DNA from: Impatiens glandulifera
Taxonomy: Eukaryota > Streptophyta > Magnoliopsida > Ericales > Balsaminaceae
Length of the DNA stretch: 64,000 bases
Assembly: GCF_907164915.1 (NCBI RefSeq)
Contig: NC_061866.1
Location: 25,313,905 to 25,377,904, forward strand
Direction of reading: 5' to 3'
Shown piece by piece: positions 46,660 through 56,719 of this stretch. The position numbers and the translations under genes are program-made. Under the pieces are notes generated by a model. That model was not told the origin of the DNA and searched no databases. It saw only the letters and a list, made by a program, of their open reading frames with translations. Position 1 is the first letter of the stretch. Every line of letters begins with the position of its first letter.

Positions 46660-49600
46660 GAGGATTTAGAATGGTACTTGGATAGTGGATGGTCAAGGCA
46701 CATGACCGAAAATAGAAGGCTTCTAACCAACGTTATGAAGGAATCTGGATCAAAAACCACATTCAGTGATAACTCAAGGGTAAGACCGTGGGAAAGGGTA
46801 AAATTGTCCATGGTAACCTCACCATAAATAACGTGCTACAACCTGCTTAGTATAAGTCAAATGTGTGATATAGGATATATTGTTGAATTTTATAATAAAG
46901 CATTCTTAGTCAAGGATCAACAGGGAAGTACTCTATTCATAGGTCATAAGACAGGTAATGTATATAAAGTAAATTGAAAAAAATTATTTAATCCTATCTG
47001 CATGATATCTAAGAACGATCAAAACTTGCTTTGGCATAAGAGACTTCCTCATTTAAACTTTAAAACCATTAACTTTATATGTTCTAAAGAACTAGTTGAA
47101 GGCATTCCTAAATTGAAGTTTTCTAAAGATAAAGTTTGTTCTGCTTGTTAGATGAGCAAACAAATCAAGTCAACTTTTAAAAGTAAAGGTAACATTCAGT
47201 CTGAAAGATGCTTAAAACTTTCGCATATGGATCTTTTCGGTCCAGTTAAGGTAACCAGCTTAGGAGGCATGAGATATACCTTAGTAATTATTGATGAATA
47301 CTCTAGGTTTACTTGGGTTATTTTCTTAACTTCTAAAGATCAAGCTACTCCTAATTTGATTAAAATTCTTAAAAGAGTGTAAAATGAAAAATCAGTAAGC
47401 ATGAATAAAATTAGAAGTGATAGGGATACTGTGTTCACTAATAGGACTCTGTCTTCTTACCTTGAGGAGTCTGAAATTAGACACGAGTTGTCTAGTGCCA
47501 GAACTCCCCAGTGAAATGGCTTGGCTAAAAGAAGAAACAGAACCCTTAAGGAAGCGACTAGATCAATAATTGCCGACTCCGGAGTGGCTCATAAGCTTTG
47601 GGTAGAGGCTATCAATAGAGAATTTCATACTCAAAACCGATCAATGATTAATGAAAGATTTAACAAAATGCCTTTTGATATTTACCATGGAAAAACTCCT
47701 AATGTTAAATACTTTAGGATTTTTGGCTTCAAGTGTTACATTCATAACAATGGCAAGAATTAGTTGACCGCTTTTGACGTCAAATCTGATGTTAGTATTA
47801 TGTTAGGATATTTTTTAGTTAGTAAAGCCTATTGAGTGTATAATAAACAAACTCTAACTATTGAAGAATCATCCCATGTTGTGTTTGATGAGTCTGTCGA
47901 AAGTAACACTTCTATATCCACTGATTTGTCTAACAGAATGGAGGATGTTAATCTTCAATCTGATAGAGAAAATGAAGTCGAGGTCAACCCAAACATTGCT
48001 GCTGAACAGACGGCTGAGAATGTTGAAGCTCAATAAAACCGGACCGCAACTCAACAGGCTACTGATAATCTGGATAAGTCTGAGAAAACCGGTCGGTCAG
48101 ATCTTGATCAACCAACCGGTCTATCAAATCTTGACAAAATAACCGATCGGTCAGAAAATATTTCGTGACCAAATTTCAAAGGGAAAAGAAATCTTCCTCT
48201 TGAGCTAATAATAGGTGACCGTTTTGCGCCTCTTAGGACCAGACATCAATCATTATATGAGTATGAGAACTTTGCTTTCATCTCACAGATTGAGCCTAAG
48301 AAGGTTGACGAAGCATTGCTTGATCCAAATTGGATTCTTGCAATACAAGAAGAGCTAAACCAGTTCGAAAGAAACAAAGTATGGAATTTGGTTCCAAGAA
48401 CAACTAATCAATCTTTCATTGGAACTAGATAGGTCTTTTGCAAAAAACTTAATGAAGATGGTTTGGTCACGAGGAATTAGGCTAGATTAGTGGCCCAAGG
48501 CTACTAATAAGAGGAAGGCATTGACTTCGAGGAGTCATTTGCTCATGTTGCTAGACTTGAGGCCATTCGAATTTTTCTAGCATTTGCTACTTTTAAAAAC
48601 TTCAAGGTTTTTCAAATGGATTCTAAGAGTGCCTTTATTAACGGAATAATAAATCTGGAGGTCTATGTTGAGCAGCCTCCTAGTTTTAAAATTCCTGCCT
48701 TGATGAGTCACGTTTTTCGATTAGATAAAGTATTATATGGTCTTAAGCATTCTCCTAGAGCCTGATATGATACTCTTACTAAGTTCTTATTTGATCATGA
48801 CTTTACCATAGGCTCTGTTGATAAAATATTATTCAAGTTTAAAAAAGATTCTCATATCTTACTTGTTCATATAATATATGTTGATAATATTATTTTTGGG
48901 TCAACTAACCCTAAATTATGTGAGAATTTTTCTAAGATGGTGATAGAAAAATTCGAGATGAACATGATGAGGGAGTTAAGCTTCTTCTTAGGCCTTCAGG
49001 TTCGTCAACTTAAAGGAGGCACCTTCATTAACCAAGCGAAGTACACAAAGGAGTTACTTTAGAAGTTTGGCATGGAGAGTTGTTCTGCTGCCTCAACCCC
49101 TATGAGTTTATCAATCAAGCTTGATAAGGATGAAGATGGTCTAAGCGTTCACATCACTGCTTAATATGGGATCATCGAATCTCTACTCTATCTAACAGCA
49201 CGCATGCCATATATCCTCTTCTCTATTGGTGTTTGTGGAAGATTTCAGGCTAATCCTAAACAATCTCATAATGTAGCTGCTAAAAGAATTTTGAAATATC
49301 TTAAAAGCACTCAAAATGTGGAACTGTGATATCCAAAGGATTCTAGTTTCAATTTGATTAGCTACTCTAAATCAGACTATGCAGGTTGTAAGGTGGACAG
49401 GAAGAGCACTAGTGGAACATGTCAATTTCTTGGTAATCAACTTGTTTTCTGGTACATCAAGAAACAAACTTCCATAGAAATATCAACGATTGAAGTATAG
49501 TATCTTGCTGTTGGCAGTTACTGTGCTTAGTTGTTGTGAATTCAATAATAATTGAAAGACTTTGGTATCCAGACTAAGGAATCCATAATCTTCTGTGACA

Positions 49601-49820
49601 ACACCAGCGCCATTGCCATAACCTACAATCCGGTGCTGCACTCGGGAACAAAGCACATAAATATCATACACCACTTCATCCGAGATCATGTGGCGCAGAA
49701 ACATATCCGGCTAGAATATGTCTCAACCAATTAACAAGTGGCCAATATTTTCACCAAGCCACTCAAAGAGACTAAGTTTTCTTATTTTAGAAATATTTAG
49801 GGTCTTATAGACTTTAAATG
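46660..49820 (+). pseudogene. Pol of element B: protease, integrase, RT, RNase H, dead
   Basis: Protease: WYLDSGWSRHMTE at 46673. GAG-pre-integrase: LLWHKRLPHLNFKTIN. Integrase core: LSHMDLFGPVKV, YTLVIIDEYSRFTWVIFL, SDRDTVF, and GLAKRRNRTLKEA, where the catalytic Glu is Lys. A variable linker (47830-48170) is Asp/Glu/Asn-rich. [50 protein letters not shown], and the active site YVDNIIFGS (48877), with YVDD changed. RNase H: FGMESCSAASTPMS, DYAGCKVDRKSTSGTCQFLG, EYVSTN and VANIFTKPLKE. More than 20 stops interrupt it. Pol would cleave, reverse transcribe and integrate; this copy cannot. Confidence 0.93.
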
Positions 49821-49832
49821 AGTTTTCTAAAA

Positions 49833-50067
49833 TACGACATGCACTTAGGGAGAACCTCTTTCTTTTTCAAAATGCTCTTATTGCACTTATTTTCATAAAA
49901 ACCACGACATGCATTGAGGGAGAAACTTCTGCTTCTCAAAATGTCATTACTATATCTGTTTTCATAAAAATACCATGCATGAATTTAGGGAGAAGCCTTC
50001 GCTTCTCAAAAATAACTTTAGTGCATGATTTCATAAACTATTTGTTGCATAAATTTAGAGGGAAAAT
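49833..50067 (+). repeat. Post-pol repeats carrying four polypurine tracts
   Basis: A unit of about 70 bp recurs three to four times, each with CATGCAttnAGGGAGAA (49841, 49909, 49974), followed by TTAGAGGGAAAATG at 50055. Multiple polypurine tracts between pol and the 3' LTR are a reported Sirevirus hallmark. Confidence 0.65.
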
Positions 50068-50735
50068 GAATTGTTAAATCAGTCAGACAAATAAAACCGA
50101 ATGATTTCTTCCTTTGAAACCGATTAGATCATTAAACCAAAACAACTTTAGATAAAAACCGAACAGCTTAAGCAACTTGAAACTTAAGCCGGTCAATTAT
50201 TTACAATTTGAATAACTACCGCTTAGTTAAATTTTCACTTTAAGCGGAAGTTGTTTTTCTCAAATTAAATAACCGATCCCTTAAATATAGGATATGCAGA
50301 CAACTATTTTGGTTATTTATACAAAAGTTTCGGTAGCCTCATCTTCGGATTAAAATAGGACAACTGTCTAATTTTATCATTATCTGTCTATGAATATTCC
50401 CTCTAAGAAATTAAATAGTCATATCTCAAATAACTTGAAGGCACGTGTCTCTCAATGTTCAAAAGTATGACTAACATAAGTAAAAGTTACTTTTCTTTGT
50501 CCAATAAACTTTAGGATGAACTTTAAATAATTACCCCTATTTAATGACATCCTTATTGAGAGTAACACACATCTGAAGCTTTCCAAAATCCCTTTAAGAG
50601 ACTCTAAGTTCCTATCCTCTTTCGATCTAAAACTTTCCTTCACAAATAAAAGTCATCTTCCCCTCTCGAAATCAAGAAATTGAATCCTTTTCTTGTAACA
50701 CTTTACTCATCAATTTTGAATCTGTCTCTTTAGTC
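50068..50735 (+). other. Non-coding spacer before ORF-X1
   Basis: No domain or long frame. ACCGAT and GGTTT-like motifs recur; the last 100 bases are CT-rich and lead to the ORF-X1 ATG. Confidence 0.4.
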
Positions 50736-51411
50736 ATGGATGAACAGATGGTCTCAATGTTCGAATCCCTCGAGGATTCAGGCTTGAAGAAATTTCTTGA
50801 GGGATCCTCTATAATTTACGAAAATGTCGTTTTTGAGTTCTTTGAGAATGCAAGGGTAATTGATGATACAATTATTCTGTCAAAAGTAAGAGGAGAAGAA
50901 TTCTTCTTCTCCGAAGAAGACCTTGCCCAATTCTTCGAACTTCCAATAAAAGGGTTCTCAAACTTTCCTACTTCCCCAAGTGACATTATCTACGAGTTGT
51001 CACTAATCTTTTCATACACCTTCGTTCGTGGTGAAACCAATGGGATTAAGTCCTCTTTGAAACCTGAATTCTCATTTCTAAACGACATCATTTCCAAATC
51101 CCTTATGGATAAAGAATCCACAAACGTCTAAAAAGACCTTCGAGATGATGGTGGCTCTTACCCGGCGAATACTCATCAACTATTCAAATGTCATTTTCGA
51201 CAACTTAATGAAGATGATCTCATCTCCAAGAATGCTATATGGATATGTTTCTCAGCTTAACACTGTCTTCTTTGATCTCGGTGTTCGTCTTGGACCTGGA
51301 ATTCGCATCAAGCCATCTTATATTTTGATCGATGATCGAGTCTATGAGTACATCGCTAGAGTAGAAAGGGCAAAAAATAAGAAAAGACTGTTAGGGTTTC
51401 AAGAGAATTAG
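50736..51411 (+). pseudogene. ORF-X1 of element B: N-terminal domain only
   Basis: From the ATG at 50736: MVSMFESLEDSGLKKFLEGS, then FEFFENARVIDDTI, FFFSEEDLAQFFELPIKGF, and FLNDIISKSLMDK. After a frameshift near 51128 the frame goes on through KTFEMMVALTRRILINYSN and ends at 51411. This matches the N-terminal domain of the copies at 35043-34519 and 51907-52600. The core, coiled coil and RGG tail are absent. Either the gene was truncated or this is a separate short gene duplicated beside ORF-X2. No membrane segment is seen. Function unknown. Confidence 0.7.
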
Positions 51412-51906
51412 GAATCTCCAATCCTTTCTGATGTTATCCTTCTGATGTTGTCATGTAGGGGCCGGGAAAATGAATTTGCTATTAATTTCCGTCATTTGTG
51501 AACTAGTTATTTAAATGAATCTTTTAATGAAGTTATGTGCTATTAAGCAATTATTGATTTATTAAATTTATTATAACTGTTATTTTTGTTTATGATTTAT
51601 TAAAATAACCGTTATAAAACACTTATGATTAATATAATGAAATTTTCTTGGGAATACACTCTGCTTTTAAAAAATGACACCATTTTGACTTTTAATTAAA
51701 GCACTTGGGAAACACGCGCTATTAAAGTGACGGTTCATTACTCATTAATAGCGGTTTGAAACACGCCTGTCATGTTCTTTTAAAATTATAGTGCATGCCG
51801 AAATTTTAGCTTCACGCTCTTTAGCGAACCCTAAACTTCATTCTTTGCTCTGCCTTCTCTCTAGAAAATAATCCAAATCTTCTTCTATTATTCTAAGATT
51901 ATCTCT
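51412..51906 (+). promoter_or_regulatory. Spacer / possible leader between ORF-X1 and ORF-X2
   Basis: Non-coding, with a CT-rich 3' end (51840-51900) before the ATG at 51907, resembling the run-in to ORF-X1. An internal promoter for ORF-X2 is possible but no clear TATA box was found. Confidence 0.3.
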
Positions 51907-54640
51907 ATGGCTAAAGATAATGCCTTTTCTAATAATGTTATGAATGTGGATTTCGAGTCCATCTATGAATCAGGAATACCGGAAATGGCGACGCTTTTCC
52001 GATCTATCGAGGCTTCCGGCCTCAGAAAGTTCTTGGGAGGCCCTTTTATAAGTTACGATGAAGCAGTACGGGCATTCTTTAACTCGGCGAAGATCGTCGA
52101 TGATTCCATTTATGCCAAGGTGAATGATACAGAGTTCACTCTTACAGAAGACATGTTCGCTAAGAATCTGAAGCTCCTAACAAAGGGCATGGACTTCTCT
52201 AAGGAGATTCCATCTAATGTAATGTCTGCAATGCAATCCCATCTTTCTAATAGCGATGTCCCGCTCAGCTGTAGCAGAAAGAAAAAGGACCTGAAGTGAA
52301 AGTATCACATTCTTTGCGATATCGTTGTTAAAGCGCTCTAGGGAAGAGGAGGAGCCTTCGATTCAATCACCTAGTCTAAATTCAAAATGATGACTACTAT
52401 AGTCATGGGTGAATACGTCAAGTGGGGATTCGTATTTTCAACACTTTATGCGAAATAGTGTCTCCCCACACCAAAAGGAGTCTGGGCTTCTCAGTCCAGA
52501 TAGGGTGGATATTAATGCACTTGTGTGTGCCCATCAGTCCAGGTACTCTTTTGAACCCTACCAAGGTCATGTCCTCTGTCACGATTTCTCAATATATCAC
52601 CAGATCTAAGAAAGTCGAGGATTCTAACTCTGAGGCTTTCGGTCAGCAATCCAGTGGAGATAAAAATAGCCGGTGCGAAATCGACAGACGAAAAATTGAT
52701 GGGCGACTCTAAACGTATAAATACCTCTACCCGTGTCGCATCTGTAAAAAGACTCAAATTAGGGGTTGAGTCTACTGCAAGTACCTTTAGTATTGCTAAA
52801 GCCGGACCTAGAGAACCTAGTGAAATCACCTCATCCCGAAGGATAACTCGGTTGGAGGTAAACATCCATATTCCACCACTTTTTAATACTTCCTCTATGC
52901 CAATAGATATCCCGGTTCAAGGACAAGTTGCGGTGCCTCCTGTAACTCCTGTTGAACCTACGGTCTTAGAGGTTCAGCTGGTAGTTGATGATATTCAAAC
53001 CGAATGGTCAGATAAAGTTGAAACCAACCAACTTGGCATTTCTCAAACTGATCGACAAGAAGTTGTTTACCAAACCGATCGGTTAGATGTTGTTCAAACC
53101 GATCGGCCAAACGTTTCTCAGACCTACCGTCTAGATGATGTTTTTTCAAACCGTCTCTCAAACCGATCGGTCTGACATTCCTCAAAACGATCGGTCTGAT
53201 GTCTTGTAAACCGGCCATCCAAAAGCTACAGCAACCGGTCAAATCGATAATGTTCCAATTATTCAGAAGGAGGTCCCAACTCCGGTTGTAGTCTCCTTAA
53301 CGGGTCAAAATGCTGATAAGGTGGCTGATGTAGCCATTAATAAAGAATCTATTCATATATCGTCCTTTCTATAAGGGATTCTATACACTTCAACTGCTAT
53401 CAATGTAGAAGTGGAGGACATCACGAATGAAGTTACATTAAAAACAATCCCAAGGGGCTTTTATTCATTTGCTCAAATGAGAACAATAAAAGGAATTGAG
53501 TTCAGAGAACCTGTTCCAAGTCCTAAACGCGCTGAAGTTGTAGGGGCCGAAAAAGGTACTACTAATCACCTCCCGATTAGCCTCTTGATGTTACTCCAGA
53601 AGCTCAAACATATATCAAATTAATACTCGAAGAGGCTGTGGCGGCTGCTAAGAGAAAAATCAATCTCTTCAACACTTGGGTAAGCATCAAATTAAGTACA
53701 AGCTTTAATTAGGTGCTCCCAAATATTGCGAAGGATGAAAAGTGGTCTGAATTGCTGCGTTTGAAAAATGTGATATTTTTCGTAAATAAAACTAAATTAG
53801 TTCCCGAAACCATCAGAAGAAGTGAATTTGTGGAAGCATATACAAGAGGCCGCACTATATTCCCTTACTATACAGATTGTAGAAAGAACTATGATCCGTC
53901 TGCTTATACTACAAGAACGGACACAGATGTCATTAATCTTTTAAGCGGGCTATTGGAGGAGTATATTTCTATTACTCTTAGATATGTGGACGACGGTGAA
54001 TCTTCTAACTTAGAAGAATATGGAATTCCCTCTCCTCGAACCGAGCTGAATCATTAACGAGGACGAGCCTATGGACTTCATTGAAGATATGCTTACTTCT
54101 CAAGGTAGGACTTAAATTATCAAAACTGAGCATATGCTCGATGGAGAAGATGAAACATCAAAGAAACATCTAGTCGAGCAAGAGAGGACTTCTGTAGATG
54201 AACATGACTTGTTCCATGGCTATGAGGTGAAGGGCCTTGTGCTAAAGAGCATCAAGGCAAGACTGAGTGCGTATTCATGAAACTTTGGAGATAACTCATG
54301 CTGACAAGTTATCAACGAGTGCTTCCTCCTCTGAATCTAAGGAAAGCAAAAAAGAGGATGAGAAAGATGAAGGTTGCTCAAAACTCTCTTTCGTAGTCTA
54401 CAAGGGTCCCTCTTCTCATCAAGTTGAAAACTCTTAACCAACCGGTAGTGAATCGGTACCTCCAGAGCAGGCAGCTAACGAGGAGGATGCTGAAGATCGG
54501 ACATCCATGCAGCCGACCCCTGTTCACTCTACTTTGGGTAAGTCTTCTAAATATAAAGAAGCCTCGGACCGTACTCCTAAAATCAGAGATGAGACTCTAG
54601 AAGAACCTTTCGGTCAACAAAATGCTCAAACATAACCGGA
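51907..54640 (+). pseudogene. ORF-X2 of element B: N-terminal domain, linker, diverged core; C-terminus cut
   Basis: From 51907 the frame gives VDFESIYESGIPEMATLFRS, GLRKFLGGPFISYDEAVRAFF and AKIVDDSIYAKVN, in step with element A's ORF-X; it is open for 130 codons, then broken. A Ser/Pro-rich linker follows, with a TDRxDV peptide repeat (53020-53180) made by DNA units containing ACCGATCGGT. The core reappears at 53600-54057 in a diverged form (KINLFNTWVSIKLS, RGRTIFPYYTDCRKNYDP, ISITLRYVDDGESSNLEEYG), then an acidic tail to about 54640. The coiled coil and RGG tail are missing because element C starts at 54681. Function unknown. Confidence 0.72.
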
Positions 54641-54680
54641 GATGCCTATTCAAGTTAGCTCCCATCAGGTTAGACCTCTT

Positions 54681-56544
54681 TGATTTTAAAAGGATCGATG
54701 GCACCAATAGAGACAGGGGTCTAACTATTGATGACAACTTCGTGCAAAACAGTTTGATAGAAATCCTGTTAGAGATTTATATCGCTTTCTATTCTTCACA
54801 AAGCTTTGCAAACTCTTGGAGCAATTCAAGTGTGGAAACGTTTGCTTGGGTTTGAAGCTATGAACGAATGAAAGAATGAAGGACAGAATGTAAAACACAC
54901 AAAGGATTGTTTATGGATGTTCAGAGCAAAACTCTCCTACGTCACCCCTTCTTCCAACCACCGAAAGGATTCACTATACTTTTCTTTGAATCAAATACAG
55001 TTTCAGTGCTAGATAACTGTTGAACAGAACAAACTTTATTCAACTTACAGTATATTGAAGGATATCACTAAACTAGACAATACTTTGATTCTATCTCTCT
55101 CTTGATGTACAAAAACTCATTAAGCGAGTAAGCAATTCGTAAGATAGCATGTAAGTCCGATAGTTCGTCTGTTGTCCTTGAAGATCTTTAAATAGAGAGC
55201 AGGTACCAGCGGTCGAATCTTCTGCATTGAAACGTGGCAAGCACCCATTGGAAAGCCTCCATAGTACATAGGTACAACAGACTCTATGCACAAAGATATT
55301 GGTCGTACCAATCTGGTAGTGCACCGAATATTCTTCTAGAATTATTCTGCAAGGAACAAGTATTGGAAAGAATATATACTTACGTGGCATTCATTCATTG
55401 GATGCAATTGGCTGTCGTACTGATCTACACGGATTAGTGGAGCAAGAGTAGCGTATAACTAGTTGATCATGGGTAGACAGATACTGACTTCAAGCAACTA
55501 CTGAAGCGAGGCATTATACATGCTCCAATAGACTACCAAGTCTAGTGAAGTTAGATGCCCTCTTTTAATAGCAGGATCCATTAGACCACCAAGTCTAATG
55601 GAGTTAGAAGACACGTCTAACTACGTGTTCCTTCAGACTAGTCTGAAGAAGTTAGACCCTGCGTCTAACTTTCATCTATTAGACTGCACGTCTAACTGCG
55701 TGTCTGTTAGACTACACGTCTAACCACGTGTCTATTAGACTGCATGTCTAACCACGTGTCTGTTAGATTGCACGTCTAACCACGTATCTGTTAGACCGCA
55801 CGTCTAACTACATGTTTGTTAGACTGCACGTCTAACCACGTATAAGTTAGACTATACATCTAATTGCGTGTCTGTTAGACTGTACGTCTAACCACGTATC
55901 CGTTAGACTGCACGTCTAACTACGTATCTGTTAAACTGCATGTCTAACCATGTATCCGTTAGACTGTACGTCAAATTACATGTCTGTTAGACTACACGTC
56001 TAACCACGTATATGTTAAATTGCACGTCTAACTACGTTTCTGTTAGACTGTACGTCTAACCACGTATAAGTTAGACTACACGTCTAACTACGTGTCTGTT
56101 AGACTGTACGTCTAACCACGTATAAGTTAGATTGCGCACGTCTAACCACGTATCTGTTAGACTGCACGAATAACTACGTGTTTTTCAGACGGCACGTCTA
56201 ACCACGTATCTGTTAGACTACACGTCTAACTACGTGTAAGTTAGACTGCACGTCTAACTACGTGTCTGTTAGACTACACGTCTAACCACGTATACATTAG
56301 ACTACACGTCTAACTACGCGTCTATTAGACTATACGTCTAACCACGTATTTGTTAGACTGCATGTCTAACTAGTCGTACGTCTAACAATCAACATATCAA
56401 ATGAACCTGATTCAAGCTAAGTCTAAATTGGCACGTTTTGATGCACCTGCACAAAAACAATTAGACGACTTAGTTTCATTCTTATTTAAGTTTTACACAA
56501 GTTCATCATTGAAATACCGTTAGTCAAAATGATTTGACCCAACA
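54681..56544 (-). repeat. Element C 3' LTR, about 1864 bp
   Basis: Starts TGTTGGGTCAAAT at 56544. TATA-like TATTTAAAG lies at 55187-55195. The far end (TGATTTTAAAAGGATCG on plus at 54681) matches TGATAGGATCG of A and D with a small insertion. It is longer than A's LTR because of more palindrome units. Confidence 0.85.
55590..56390. repeat. Long palindrome array in U3 of element C (about 26 units of about 28 bp)
   Basis: Units have the form GTTAGAC-TGCAC-GTCTAAC plus a short spacer such as CACGTATCT, CACGTGTCT or TACGTATCT. Nearly every unit has one or two ACGT cores, some a full CACGTG. The perfect 18-bp palindrome CTTCAGACTAGTCTGAAG lies at 55631-55648. Confidence 0.93.
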
Positions 56545-56560
56545 ATTTCCTCCTTTTTTA
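56545..56560 (-). other. Polypurine tract of element C
   Basis: AAAAAAGGAGGAAAT on minus directly before the LTR TG at 56544. Confidence 0.75.
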
Positions 56561-56719
56561 TGATGTTAAAACTTTGCATAATTAATTAGATAAGATATGC
56601 ATCCATCAATTTAAGGAAAGAGTGATACTTGTTCGTAAACTACACAAATATGTCCCAAAGACCAATATTCCAAAAACCAAGTTCAGAAACCAACAGAAGA
56701 TAATTTAAAAGAAAAGAGA

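Larger units (their letters stand above)
43236..54680 (+). mobile_element. Element B: Sirevirus-like copia retrotransposon with pol and two ORF-X genes, 3' end lost
   Basis: Order on plus: LTR (to 44812), primer site, gag, protease, integrase, RT, RNase H, a spacer with four polypurine tracts, ORF-X1, a second spacer, and ORF-X2. ORF-X2 is cut by element C at 54681, so no 3' LTR is visible. Its LTR is unrelated to that of A, C and D. RNase H ends with the Sirevirus-like VANIFTKPLKETKFSYFRNI. Dozens of stops plus changed active-site residues show it is long dead. Confidence 0.85.

Noticed and set aside
55590..56390. Regular 28-bp palindromic repeats resembling a CRISPR array
   Set aside because: The spacers are short, similar to one another and not unique; the array lies in a plant LTR U3 and there are no cas genes.
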